DNA from: Pseudomonas chlororaphis
GTDB taxonomy: Bacteria; Pseudomonadota; Gammaproteobacteria; Pseudomonadales; Pseudomonadaceae
Direction: 5' to 3'
NCBI RefSeq assembly: GCF_000783395.1
Contig: NZ_JSFK01000001.1
Location: forward strand, 663,673-727,672
DNA: 64,000 nt
This document shows, one piece after another, positions 33,763-41,351 of this stretch (positions are counted from its first letter, which is position 1; each line of letters begins with the position of its first letter). The notes under the pieces are model-generated. The model did not search any database and was not told the DNA's origin. It saw nothing but the letters and a program-made list of their open reading frames with translations. Made by a program: the position numbers and the translations under genes.

Positions 33763-35112
33763 ATGGAAAGCCGAAATTCCGCGCCGTTGGCGAGTTTTAT
33801 CGATCTGTTGCTGGATGCCGTTTGTGCGGTCGACAAGCAGGGTCGCTTCGTTTTTGTCAGTGCTGCTTGTGAGCGTGTTTTCGGTTATTCGCCTGAAGAG
33901 TTGATCGGCCGGCAAATGATTGAGCTGGTGCACCCGGCGGATCGGCAGCGCACTCTGGCTGCCGCCAACGAAATCATGGGTGGCGAACCCAAACTCAACT
34001 TTGAAAACCGTTACCTGCGCAAGGACGGCAGCGTCGTGCATATCCTCTGGTCGGCGCGCTGGTCGGAAGTCGATCAACTGCGCATCGCCGTGGCGCGCGA
34101 CATCACCGAACGCAAACAGGCCGAGTCGCGCCAGGCAGCGTTGTACGCGATTTCCGAAGCGGCCCATGCGGCGGAAGATCTGCTGGCGCTGTTCAAGCGT
34201 ATTCATCTGATCATCGGCGAATGGCTGCCGGCGATGAATTTCTCCGTGGCGCTGTACGACGAGCACTGCGCACAACTGAATTTCCCTTATCACGTCGACG
34301 ATCACGAATTGCAGCCCGAGCAACCGGGCACCGTCACCGGGCGGCTGTGCACGGAAGTTATCCGTAGCGGCCAGCCGATTCTTCTGACACCGGACAGTGC
34401 GGATTCCCCGGTAGATTTCGCCGAGTTGGTGGCGGGGCAAAACGCGCCTTGCTGGCTCGGCGTGCCGTTGAACTCGAAAAACGGCACCATCGGCGCCTTG
34501 ATCGTCAAAAGCCTGCCCGGCGGCGAGCGCTACACCGAGCAAGACAAGGAACTGCTGCAATACGTTTGCGCCCAGGTCGCCACGGCCATCGAGCGACAGC
34601 AATTGCACGCCCGCCTGCGACGTATGGCGCAATACGACCAGCTGACGCAGCTGCCCAATCGTGAATTGCTGCGCGATCGCTTGAAGGCTGCGTTGGCCGG
34701 CGCGCGCGAGCAATCCGGGCACATGGCCTTGTTGTATGTCGATCTGGATCGCTTCAAACAGGTCAACGACACCTTTGGTCACGCCGTCGGCGACATGCTC
34801 CTGCAAACTGTGGCCAACCGCCTCAAGGGCTGCGTGCGGGAAACCGACACGGTGGCCCGAATTGGCGGCGATGAATTTGTCGTACTGCTGCACAGTGTCC
34901 AGGTTTCGGAAGATGCTGACGGCGTGGCGGAAAAAATCCGACAGGTTCTGGTGCAACCGATGCGTCTCGATGGCCACAACCTGCACATCGAACCAAGCAT
35001 CGGCGTGGCCCGCTATCCAGAGCACGGCAGTGAGGAACAGCAACTGTTTCGCCATGCCGATCAGGCGATGTACGCCGCCAAACGCTTGAATCATCACGCG
35101 CTCAATGGCTGA
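33763..35112 (+). CDS. PAS-GAF-GGDEF diguanylate cyclase
   Basis: This 449-residue protein has a PAS domain (about 10-125, ending DITERKQAESRQ), a GAF domain (about 140-280, LGVPLNSKNGTIGALIVKS) and a GGDEF domain (about 285-449). The GGDEF active site is intact (ARIGGDEFVVLL), with the start motif YDQLTQLPNRELLRDRL. It should make cyclic di-GMP from GTP in the cytoplasm under control of PAS and GAF inputs. No membrane segment or EAL domain. ATG 33763 is the first in-frame start; the upstream site is weak. Monocistronic. Confidence 0.88.
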   Translation: MESRNSAPLASFIDLLLDAVCAVDKQGRFVFVSAACERVFGYSPEELIGRQMIELVHPADRQRTLAAANEIMGGEPKLNFENRYLRKDGSVVHILWSARWSEVDQLRIAVARDITERKQAESRQAALYAISEAAHAAEDLLALFKRIHLIIGEWLPAMNFSVALYDEHCAQLNFPYHVDDHELQPEQPGTVTGRLCTEVIRSGQPILLTPDSADSPVDFAELVAGQNAPCWLGVPLNSKNGTIGALIVKSLPGGERYTEQDKELLQYVCAQVATAIERQQLHARLRRMAQYDQLTQLPNRELLRDRLKAALAGAREQSGHMALLYVDLDRFKQVNDTFGHAVGDMLLQTVANRLKGCVRETDTVARIGGDEFVVLLHSVQVSEDADGVAEKIRQVLVQPMRLDGHNLHIEPSIGVARYPEHGSEEQQLFRHADQAMYAAKRLNHHALNG

Positions 35113-35228
35113 AAAAGCATCGCCGTTCGTCGCAGCAACGGCAATTTTTCTAAACCTTTGCCGGCCAGAAAATTCTCAATCTAGGCGGGCACCTGCTCGC
35201 CACGATCATTACCAAGAGGTAGAGAATC

Positions 35229-35384
35229 ATGCCTAATTCAAGAAACTCGAACTCGGGAAACTTCGCCAACGATCGAACCAAGGCCTCTGAAGCAGGTCGC
35301 AAAGGTGGGAAAACCACCACAACGACCGTCGACAAAGAGCCAAAACCAGACATGGGCCGCAAGCCCGCTCAGAAATCGAAGTAG
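35229..35384 (+). CDS. Small KGG-motif stress protein
   Basis: This 51-residue, highly polar protein begins MPNSRNSNSGNFANDRTKAS, continues EAGRKGGKTTT and ends in a basic tail PDMGRKPAQKSK. The short (S/A)EAGRKGG box is the hallmark of the stress-induced KGG family (PF10685; GsiB/Con-10-like). GAGG precedes ATG 35229. It sits upstream of a DUF4142 gene, another envelope or stress type gene, in the same direction. Likely a desiccation or general-stress hydrophilin, by family resemblance. Confidence 0.75.
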   Translation: MPNSRNSNSGNFANDRTKASEAGRKGGKTTTTTVDKEPKPDMGRKPAQKSK

Positions 35385-35460
35385 TCGGTGAAGGTAGTTT
35401 TGATTGAGAGGCGGGGGCGTAAGCTCCCGCTTGAATTTTGCAAGTAAGGAGGGCGCGACC

Positions 35461-35964
35461 ATGAGCCGAATGGCCACCCGTATACGTACCGTGAGTTTTG
35501 CATCACTGTTGGGTCTGTGTGCCAGCAGTGCTTTTGCCCAGTCGCCCGCCGATTTCATCAACGATGCCTCGGCCAAAGGCATGGCCGACATCGAGGCCAG
35601 TCGTCTGGCCCACAGCAAGGCCGAATCGAAAGAGGTCAAGGACTACACCATCGTCGTCATCAACGACCGCACCACGGCCAACCAGCACCTGGCGAAAATC
35701 GCCAAGAAGCTCGACCTGCCCGTCGCGCCCCGTGAAGAACTGGCCGACAAGGCCAAGGAATTGATGCCGCCAGTGACCGACGGCGCCTCCTTCGATCAGG
35801 CCTACGCCGCCAGTCAGGTCAAAGCCACTGAAGAGGCCATCGAGCAGATTCAGCAGCAAGCGCAGACCACCGACGTGCCGGAGATTAAAGCGTTTGCCGA
35901 CGAGACATTGCCGAAACTGCAAAGCCATCTGGAGAAGGCTCGCCAGTTGCAGGCCAGCCGCTAA
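35461..35964 (+). CDS. DUF4142 secreted protein
   Basis: This 167-residue protein has a signal peptide ending SSAFA and a DUF4142 four-helix domain (QSPADFINDASAKGMADIEA, HSKAESKEVKDYTIVVINDR, LPKLQSHLEKARQL). DUF4142 resembles the ferritin-like fold and is found in stress-related periplasmic proteins. AAGGAG lies ahead of ATG 35461; an upstream in-frame codon at 35404 lacks such a site. It follows the small KGG gene and may be co-induced with it. Confidence 0.85.
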   Translation: MSRMATRIRTVSFASLLGLCASSAFAQSPADFINDASAKGMADIEASRLAHSKAESKEVKDYTIVVINDRTTANQHLAKIAKKLDLPVAPREELADKAKELMPPVTDGASFDQAYAASQVKATEEAIEQIQQQAQTTDVPEIKAFADETLPKLQSHLEKARQLQASR

Positions 35965-35972
35965 TCAAGAGC

Positions 35973-36039
35973 AAAAGATCGCAGCCTTCGGCAGTTCCTA
36001 CTCAATCCCTGTAGGAGCTGCCGAAGGCTGCGATCTTTT
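35973..36039. repeat. REP pair, family B
   Basis: Inverted GTAGGAGCTGCCGAAGGCTG arms between the convergent DUF4142 and iron-permease-like genes. Confidence 0.88.
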
Positions 36040-36050
36040 GCTTTCAATCC

Positions 36051-36461
36051 TCAACACTCATTTAAATCCTGCTTCGACTTACTCTTCTCGCCCAATCCCT
36101 CAAGATTGAACACCTCACCCTCGCCGAGCGAGCGGTAGTGTCTGCGCAACGCCTCCAGCTGCTTCAAATCCAGCGCCTCCAGCCCGAGCATCGCGTTCTG
36201 CGCTTCTTTGGTCACCAACAGCAATTCATCGATTTTCAAATGAAGAATGTCGGTGTCGCGGTTCTGCGTGTTCTGAATCAGGAACACCATCAGGAAGGTG
36301 ATGATGGTGGTCGAGGTGTTGATGATCAGTTGCCAAGTGTCGTTGTAGTCGAAGATCGGCCCGCTCAAACCCCACAACCCGATCAGGATCAACGCGCCCA
36401 TGAAGGTCTTCGGACTACCGGCCCATAGAGCGAGCTTCTGGGAGATTTTTGCGAATTTCAT
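36051..36461 (-). CDS. Low-affinity iron permease-family protein
   Basis: This 136-residue protein matches PF04120. It has two N-terminal membrane helices (FMGALILIGLWGLSGPIF and LIINTSTTIITFLMVFLIQNTQNRDT), then a cytoplasmic helical tail (LHLKIDELLLVTKEAQNAMLG). The family is named after a yeast Fe(II) permease, but bacterial members have not been shown to move iron. AAGGA precedes ATG 36461. Monocistronic. Confidence 0.83.
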   Translation of the reverse strand: MKFAKISQKLALWAGSPKTFMGALILIGLWGLSGPIFDYNDTWQLIINTSTTIITFLMVFLIQNTQNRDTDILHLKIDELLLVTKEAQNAMLGLEALDLKQLEALRRHYRSLGEGEVFNLEGLGEKSKSKQDLNEC

Positions 36462-36626
36462 AGCCGTGTTCCTTATTGGGAAGAGTCTTGAAATTCAGAC
36501 ATCTGCGGCTGGTGGAAAATTCTAATTACAAATCCGCCCACGTCACCGGACGTTGGTAGGGCAGGCAGGCGCGCTATATCGCGGTATCGTGTCGAACCGC
36601 TGGAATGCCCCCGACAGGAGAACGCA

Positions 36627-37397
36627 ATGAGTTGGTCCGCCAAACAATACGTCGCTTTCGAAGATGAACGCACCCGCCCGGCCCGCGATCTGCTGGCGGC
36701 GATTCCCACGCCTGAAGCGCGAACAGTGGTCGATATCGGTTGCGGTCCCGGCAACTCGACGGAGTTGCTGGTGCAGCGTTTTCCCGGGGCGAAGGTCAGC
36801 GGGCTGGACAGCTCGGCAGACATGATCGACGCGGCTCGCAAGCGCTTGCCGGATTTGCAGTTCGAGGTGGCCGAGATTGATCAGTGGGCTGATGCCGGGC
36901 CGTTCGATGTGATCTTCGCCAATGCCGTGTTGCAGTGGGTGCCGCATCACGCGACGTTGTTGCCGGCGTTGGCCAGCAAGTTGTCGGCCGGTGGCAGCCT
37001 GGCGATCCAGATGCCGGACAACCTCAATGAATCCTCACACCGCTTGATGCGTGAAGTCGCTGCGAATGGCCCGTGGGCGAGCAAGCTTTCCGGCGCTGCG
37101 GGGCAACGTACCGACATGGCCAGCGCCAGTGATTATTTCTCGATGCTGCGACCACACTGCGCGCGGGTCGATGTGTGGCGTACGACCTATCACCATCAGT
37201 TGTCTGGCGGTGCGGCGGGAGTAGTGGAGTGGTTCAAGGGCAGCGGGTTGATTCCGTTTTTGAGTCGGTTGAGCGAGGCGGAAAAGGCGCAGTACCTGGA
37301 GCAGTATCTGGCGGAGGTTGAGAAGGCTTATCCAGCGCTGGCGGATGGCTCGGTGCTGTTGCCATTTCCACGGTTATTTATCGTTGCGACGCGCTGA
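36627..37397 (+). CDS. tam: Trans-aconitate 2-methyltransferase
   Basis: This 256-residue class I methyltransferase has the Tam signature: start MSWSAKQYVAFEDERTRPA, motif I VVDIGCGPGNSTELL, and NAVLQWVPHHATLLPALA. Tam methylates trans-aconitate, a by-product of aconitase, with S-adenosylmethionine, and so removes an inhibitor of the citric acid cycle. Length is that of E. coli Tam. AGGAG precedes ATG 36627. Monocistronic. Confidence 0.9.
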   Translation: MSWSAKQYVAFEDERTRPARDLLAAIPTPEARTVVDIGCGPGNSTELLVQRFPGAKVSGLDSSADMIDAARKRLPDLQFEVAEIDQWADAGPFDVIFANAVLQWVPHHATLLPALASKLSAGGSLAIQMPDNLNESSHRLMREVAANGPWASKLSGAAGQRTDMASASDYFSMLRPHCARVDVWRTTYHHQLSGGAAGVVEWFKGSGLIPFLSRLSEAEKAQYLEQYLAEVEKAYPALADGSVLLPFPRLFIVATR

Positions 37398-37408
37398 AAT
37401 AAATTGGA

Positions 37409-37556
37409 CCCCTCACCCCAGCCCTCTCCCGAGGGAGAGGGAGCCGATTGGTGTCGCTTCCAAAACCTGAGTTCGACTCGATTTCGCACGTCGGCGTATC
37501 TCGTACTGGCGCTGCGGTCAGTCCCCTCTCCCTCTGGGAGAGGGTTAGGTTGAGGG
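37409..37556. repeat. MITE-like element, family D
   Basis: CCCTCACCCCAGCCCTCTCC faces GGGAGAGGGTTAGGTTGAGGG. The core carries ACCTGAGTTCGACTCGATTTC, shared with the other D copies. It is located exactly between the convergent tam and methyltransferase genes, with only one base before the next stop codon. Confidence 0.82.
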
Positions 37557-37557
37557 C

Positions 37558-38286
37558 TCAGCGCTGCACCGCCACCAACATCATCATCGGCCGCTCTCGC
37601 TCTTCTGCCAGAGCCGGTTGCGCCGCCACTTCAGCATCGCTCGGCCCCCATTCATTGACATGTCGAATCGTGAATCCTGCATCGATCAGCGAATTGAGCA
37701 ACGTCCCAACCGTACGATGCTGCTTGATCACGCCCTCAGCCAGCCAATTCGTAACCCGCTCACCCTCCAACTGATAGCTGTCCAGCGGCCAACGCTTGTT
37801 GCCTTCAGCGTCAATCAACCAACCCGGATTACGTGGCGCCATAAAGATCGGATGCTCAATGGAAAACACAAAATGCGAACCCGGTTTCAGCGCCGCGTAC
37901 AGGTGCGCAAACAACCCCGGCAGATCCTTGATGTAATGCAGCGCTAGCGAACTGTAAGCCAGATCGAAACTGCAGGCGGGCAGGTCGAGCTGTTCCAGGT
38001 CGCCGCGCTCATAGCGAATATTCGCCGCCGTCGTGGTCTCCCGCGCCCGCTCCAGCATCTTCTCCGAGACATCCAGCCCCAAGACACTGGCCGCGCCATT
38101 CTCAATGGCCCAGCGACTGAACCAGCCATAACCGCAGCCCAGATCCACCACGTTCAGGCCATGCATGGAGGGCAACAGCGCCTTGAGCGCTGGCCACTCC
38201 GGCGCCGCGTCGAGGCCTCCGATGGAACGGTTCATCTGGCTGTAACCCTGGAAGAATTCGGGATCGTCGTAAATGTTTTGCGTCAT
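37558..38286 (-). CDS. Class I SAM-dependent methyltransferase (UbiE/BioC-like)
   Basis: This 242-residue protein has motif I NVVDLGCGYGWFSRWA, motif II FDLAYSSLALHYIKDL and the SIEHPIF segment seen in small-molecule methyltransferases of the UbiE/BioC type. The substrate is unknown. The ATG at 38286 is clear. It is convergent with tam, with a family-D element filling the gap. Confidence 0.84.
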   Translation of the reverse strand: MTQNIYDDPEFFQGYSQMNRSIGGLDAAPEWPALKALLPSMHGLNVVDLGCGYGWFSRWAIENGAASVLGLDVSEKMLERARETTTAANIRYERGDLEQLDLPACSFDLAYSSLALHYIKDLPGLFAHLYAALKPGSHFVFSIEHPIFMAPRNPGWLIDAEGNKRWPLDSYQLEGERVTNWLAEGVIKQHRTVGTLLNSLIDAGFTIRHVNEWGPSDAEVAAQPALAEERERPMMMLVAVQR

Positions 38287-38631
38287 GGTGAATGGCTCTT
38301 TTGAGTTCTATCGTCAGCGGCAAAGTGGCCGCGATTGGAATCCCTCGAAAGTGATGGCGCGTATTCGTCGATGGCCGCGCAGGGGGAGGGTGGTGGTTGA
38401 TGGAGAAATGCTAGTCGGTTGGGCGGGAGGTGAAAACCGGTGACGTGTTGTGGATCTGTAATGTCGGGAAAAACGCCATGTGTTATCGCTGCATAAACGT
38501 ATTCCGAGCGGGGTGTTTAAAGGCGTGCAGTGTTACGTCCTGAAGCCTACAAATCCTTGCGCCGTTGCCTACCGCTACGCCAGAATCCGCCGGCTTGTGC
38601 GCTTGGGGGGCGGTCGGTAACTTGGTTCGCG

Positions 38632-38858
38632 TCACTGATTTCCAGTGATCGGGTTTAGTAGCCTGGTATCCTCAATCTAAATAGCTGCATGAGTACCACT
38701 CAGTCAGGCGAATGCCTGCACCTGATGGTGGCTGTGCGCATGGCGCCCTCGGGTGCGCCGGATTTGGATTGGGGTCCGGTCTACTAACTTGCGCACAGCT
38801 GCCACCCATCCGTTTAGTAGCGAGATCGGTTGCGGCCTTACTAAAAGGTCTCAATCCA
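38632..38858 (+). ncRNA. Structured leader region upstream of the DUF6124 gene
   Basis: Several stem-loops are stacked here. TCACTG/CAGTGA pair at 38632-38648, and CAGGC-GAAT-GCCTG forms a hairpin at 38705-38718. A long stem pairs GATGGTGGCTGTGCGCA (38724-38740) with TGCGCACAGCTGCCACCCATC (38790-38810) through two small bulges. It encloses a GGCGC/GCGCC hairpin and a GG(A)/(T)CC hairpin. A TTTAGTA/TACTAAA pair precedes the ribosome site. GTTTAGTAGC occurs twice. This is more structure than chance intergenic DNA usually shows, and it suggests an RNA leader or a multicopy element. The remaining bases from 38287 to 38631 show no gene. Confidence 0.5.
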
Positions 38859-39221
38859 ATGTTCAAAGTTACGCCCAATCCGCCGGAAACCGATCCGGCA
38901 TCTCCCTACGAATCACCCAATTCCAAGAAATTCCACGAAGCCGCCGAACGCGCCCTCGACCACTACCTCACCCCCACGGCCAGAATCATGGGCTCCACCC
39001 ACGAACCCGAACCGATGTACCTCGCCAACCCGAAATACGACACCGAATCCCTGTTGGCCAACGCCAGCGAAACCCTCGGCTCGGCCACCACCCTGCTCAA
39101 CAACTTCGCCGCACAACTCGACACCTCGCACCGCAAGACTGCACTCGGCATCGCGCAGGTTGTCATGTTGGGCGAATTGGCGGTGAATCAGGCCCTGGAT
39201 AAGGTTGTGCCTGCGGGGTAA
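38859..39221 (+). CDS. DUF6124/DUF3077-family small protein
   Basis: This 120-residue protein starts MFKVTPNPPETDPASPYESP, contains KFHEAAERALDHYLTP, and ends in a helical half (LLANASETLGSATTLLNNFAAQLD...LGIAQVVMLGELAVNQAL). It resembles the DUF3077/DUF6124 proteins that Pseudomonas carries in several copies, function unknown. ATG 38859 is preceded by AAAGG. A structured leader lies upstream and a clear terminator follows. No signal peptide. Confidence 0.75.
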   Translation: MFKVTPNPPETDPASPYESPNSKKFHEAAERALDHYLTPTARIMGSTHEPEPMYLANPKYDTESLLANASETLGSATTLLNNFAAQLDTSHRKTALGIAQVVMLGELAVNQALDKVVPAG

Positions 39222-39250
39222 TCACAAAATCGTCGATTTGTAGCAGCCCC

Positions 39251-39280
39251 AAAAAAACCGGCTCTAAAGGCCGGTTTTTT
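39251..39280. terminator. Rho-independent terminator, bidirectional
   Basis: AAAAAAACCGGCTCTAAAGG followed by CCGGTTTTTT forms a CCGG-centred stem with A and T tracts on both sides. It serves the DUF6124 gene (plus) and hicB (minus). Confidence 0.85.
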
Positions 39281-39307
39281 GTAGTTGCGGCTACAGACAT
39301 TCATGAT

Positions 39308-39712
39308 TCAAGGCGCCAACATCCGCAACGCCGCCGATGTCAAAAACGCCGAACGATTCTTCTCCTCCGGATGATGGTGAACGTGAAGATCAATGCGCTC
39401 CAGCAGGTAGCCCGGTAGCGTAATACTCACTTCTTGAGGACTCCCGAGGCACCGACCGACATCTGCGTCCACCAACGCCCAAACGCAGCCTGCGTATTTC
39501 GGATTGGAAAAGTGAGTTCCAAGTTTGCCTGCGACCGGAATGGCTGCACCACTTTCGGCCAGAATCTCGATGTGGGCCTCTATGGCAGCCTTTGCCATCT
39601 CAATGGCATCCTCTTGATCCTCTCCTGCAGAAAAACACCCCGGCAGATCCGGCACCTCAACACCCCAGGCACATTCACCGTCACTGGCAGACATTGCGAT
39701 TGGATAGAGCAT
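39308..39712 (-). CDS. hicB: HicB-family antitoxin, without adjacent HicA
   Basis: This 134-residue protein has a HicB N-terminal domain (CAWGVEVPDLPGCFSAGEDQEDAIEMAKAAIEAHIE). A C-terminal ribbon-helix-helix-like part follows (QEVSITLPGYLLERIDLHV...SAFLTSAALRML). AAGGGG precedes ATG 39712. No HicA-sized reading frame (about 60 residues with the GSH motif) exists upstream or downstream, so this antitoxin is an orphan. A region homologous to its upstream sequence also lies upstream of the zeta toxin gene. Confidence 0.82.
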   Translation of the reverse strand: MLYPIAMSASDGECAWGVEVPDLPGCFSAGEDQEDAIEMAKAAIEAHIEILAESGAAIPVAGKLGTHFSNPKYAGCVWALVDADVGRCLGSPQEVSITLPGYLLERIDLHVHHHPEEKNRSAFLTSAALRMLAP

Positions 39713-39713
39713 C

Positions 39714-39830
39714 TAGATCATCCCCTTGAGCACGCAGCGCTTCTTATCGTTAGAGAGATCAAAGGGTAAAGGGGGATGGCGTATCTGCAATCAACGGTGT
39801 GTTTCTGAATGGTTCTGCAACGGGCCAAAC
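39714..39830. repeat. Diverged direct repeat, copy 1 (upstream of hicB)
   Basis: About 117 bases with clear similarity to 40902-41018. Shared blocks are TAGATCAT.CCCTTGA, ATCTGCAATCAACG and GTGTTTCTGAA.GGTTC. It contains the hicB ribosome site. Confidence 0.7.
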
Positions 39831-39876
39831 GGTTAAAAACCGGAATAGACAGTGAGGAACGGTAAATACCTGAATG

Positions 39877-39907
39877 AAAAAGCCCGGCACTTTGCCGGGC
39901 TTTTTTT
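39877..39907. terminator. Rho-independent terminator after the zeta-toxin operon
   Basis: AAAAAGCCCGGCACTTTGCC followed by GGGCTTTTTTT is a strong GCCCGGC stem. On the minus strand it lies 18 bases after the 52-residue gene. Confidence 0.88.
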
Positions 39908-39924
39908 AAAATTCAGTAAGGTAA

Positions 39925-40083
39925 TCACGCCTGCTTTTCACGCGCCGCCGACATCACTTCATTCTGTTTCTTGGTAGCTTCGGTGAGCACTTCACTGTAA
40001 ACGCGCTTCTTCTCTTCCGATTTCGCATTCCGAATGAAGTCTGCGAAAGGACTCGTGGACTCCTTTGTGGATCCGAGTTTCAT
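39925..40083 (-). CDS. 52-residue charged protein coupled to zeta toxin; candidate antitoxin
   Basis: A very small gene whose ATG overlaps the zeta-toxin stop as ATGA. The protein (MKLGSTKESTSPFADFIRNA, then SEEKKRVYSEVLTEATKKQN to the end) is strongly charged and predicted mostly helical, with no Cys or Trp. Tight coupling, small size and a strong terminator after it make it a candidate antitoxin or immunity protein. Known zeta systems usually have the antitoxin upstream and of a different type, so the order here is unusual. I do not recognise the family. Confidence 0.65.
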   Translation of the reverse strand: MKLGSTKESTSPFADFIRNAKSEEKKRVYSEVLTEATKKQNEVMSAAREKQA

Positions 40084-40805
40084 GGGGTTGCTCCGTCATT
40101 GATCCCAAGCATGGCCATCAGGTCGTGTCTCGTATGCTTCTCGGGGATATGGTAGTCGATCTTGTCGACGCCAGCCTTGTAGAGGCGTCCAGAATTATCA
40201 ATGTGCTTCACAAGCAAATCGACATGAAGATCCTTACCAAACTCTAGCTTAAGGGTGTTTACCACGTCACGTGCTGCGAAGTATTGGTCGACGAAATGCT
40301 CTGGTCGAATTCTGCGTCCTTCGGCTTCCTCACGGGCTCTGACGAAGGACCAGGCAAGGCTAGGGTCTTGATAGACGTAGAGAATTTGCACAAACCTCCC
40401 TTTGTCGAGGCAGCGCTGCACATTTTTCCTCGCTATCTCTATATTTGAAAGCGTCCCGTCCAGTAGGAAAGACTGTTTTCGCTCCAGGGCAAGGTCAATC
40501 AGCTTTCCGACGAGAATTGAAACGGCTCCTTGGAAAAGCCAGGCATTGCCACCTTGATAGGCTTCAAATTCGTTTCTGAGTTCGTCTGGATCGATTCGCA
40601 GGATGGGGGTATCGGAGAAGAGGTTCAGCAGGGCTAATGATGCCTCTGTTTTACCAGCGCCCGGCGAACCTGCCATGAATACCGAAACAGGTTCTTTTTC
40701 GGGAGGATAGGTGGTCTGATCGGTTAGCCGCTTACCGATAGCTTTCTTGTTTGATCGAGCAAACTTGATTGCACCATCCCAGATGGTCTGCTCCTCTTCC
40801 GTCAT
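40080..40805 (-). CDS. Zeta toxin-family kinase
   Basis: This 241-residue protein has a Walker A loop G46-SPGAGKT (MAGSPGAGKTEAS). The catalytic-Asp region LRIDPDELRNEF follows (about 70-80), then FLLDGTLSN and an Arg-rich lid ARAREEAEGRRIRPEHFVDQ. This is the layout of zeta/PezT toxins, which phosphorylate UDP-N-acetylglucosamine and block cell-wall synthesis. ATG 40805 is taken; a GTG at 40829 is also possible. No epsilon or PezA-like antitoxin lies upstream. Instead a 52-residue gene overlaps its stop. Base use is lower in GC than neighbours, suggesting transfer. Confidence 0.8.
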   Translation of the reverse strand: MTEEEQTIWDGAIKFARSNKKAIGKRLTDQTTYPPEKEPVSVFMAGSPGAGKTEASLALLNLFSDTPILRIDPDELRNEFEAYQGGNAWLFQGAVSILVGKLIDLALERKQSFLLDGTLSNIEIARKNVQRCLDKGRFVQILYVYQDPSLAWSFVRAREEAEGRRIRPEHFVDQYFAARDVVNTLKLEFGKDLHVDLLVKHIDNSGRLYKAGVDKIDYHIPEKHTRHDLMAMLGINDGATP

Positions 40806-40901
40806 TCCCTGCCTTTTATCTTCCTGCACTGAGAGCGCAACCTCTTAGAGTGAGCAGTGATTTGCCGTGTGCTCCGGGTTTTCTGTACCGAGCGCCACGT
40901 G

Positions 40902-41018
40902 TAGATCATTCCCTTGAACAGACTGCACTTGTTGTCATTAGAGAAAACGAAGCGTAGAGGGGACTGGCGAATCTGCAATCAACGAAGTGTTTCTGAAAGG
41001 TTCGGCGCTGCCCAAATG
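40902..41018. repeat. Diverged direct repeat, copy 2 (upstream of zeta toxin)
   Basis: Homologous to 39714-39830 (see that entry for shared blocks). The two copies flank the zeta operon, and copy 2 ends about 100 bases from tRNA-Gly. Confidence 0.7.
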
Positions 41019-41040
41019 ACCAACCTCAAATCCCAGACAC

Positions 41041-41069
41041 AAAAAAACCGGCCCTGTAGGCCGGTTTTT
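41041..41069. terminator. Rho-independent terminator downstream of tRNA-Gly
   Basis: AAAAAAACCGGCCCTGTAGG followed by CCGGTTTTT gives a CCGGCC stem with A and T tracts. It lies 50 bases beyond the 3' end of the minus-strand tRNA. Confidence 0.85.
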
Positions 41070-41119
41070 GCTGTTCTTGCATCCCCCGTCAAAAAACACA
41101 ACGTGAGACAAAAATTGAG

Positions 41120-41193
41120 TGGAGCGGGTAGAGGGAATCGAACCCTCGTCGGAAGCTTGGGAAGCTACTGTTCTACCATTAAACTATACCCGC
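41120..41193 (-). tRNA. tRNA-Gly, anticodon CCC
   Basis: This 74-base cloverleaf has acceptor arms GCGGGTA and TACCCGC and an encoded T-CCA end. The D arm is GTTTAATGGTAGAAC and the T arm is GAGGG-TTCGATT-CCCTC. The anticodon loop TTCCCAA gives anticodon CCC. One T-T mismatch sits in the anticodon stem. The sequence resembles E. coli glyU. The 3' end faces the zeta/hicB patch, the usual side for integration. Confidence 0.93.
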
Positions 41194-41351
41194 TCAGAGC
41201 GGCTGACTTTGTACCAGACTCGGCCACGGATTTGAAGTTTTTCTTTTACTCATGAACGCTTTGAATCACTGAAAACGGTCAATCGCGGGCGAGCACTGCG
41301 GTGAGAAAAGCCACATCTCAACCCCACAGCCTCGCTCGCGACGACTCTCTT

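Noticed and set aside
39434..39769. Plus-strand frame opposite hicB ending DHPLEHAALLIVREIKG
   Set aside because: It is antisense to hicB. The similarity of its end to a frame near 40905-40957 reflects the DNA repeat and not a shared protein.
38287..41200. A full integrative element at tRNA-Gly
   Set aside because: No integrase, no transfer genes and no copy of the tRNA 3' end were found; only the direct repeats and toxin genes hint at transfer.
40914..41255. Plus-strand frame reading GNRTLVGSLGSYCSTIKLYP
   Set aside because: This is the well-known false product of reading through a tRNA on the opposite strand.
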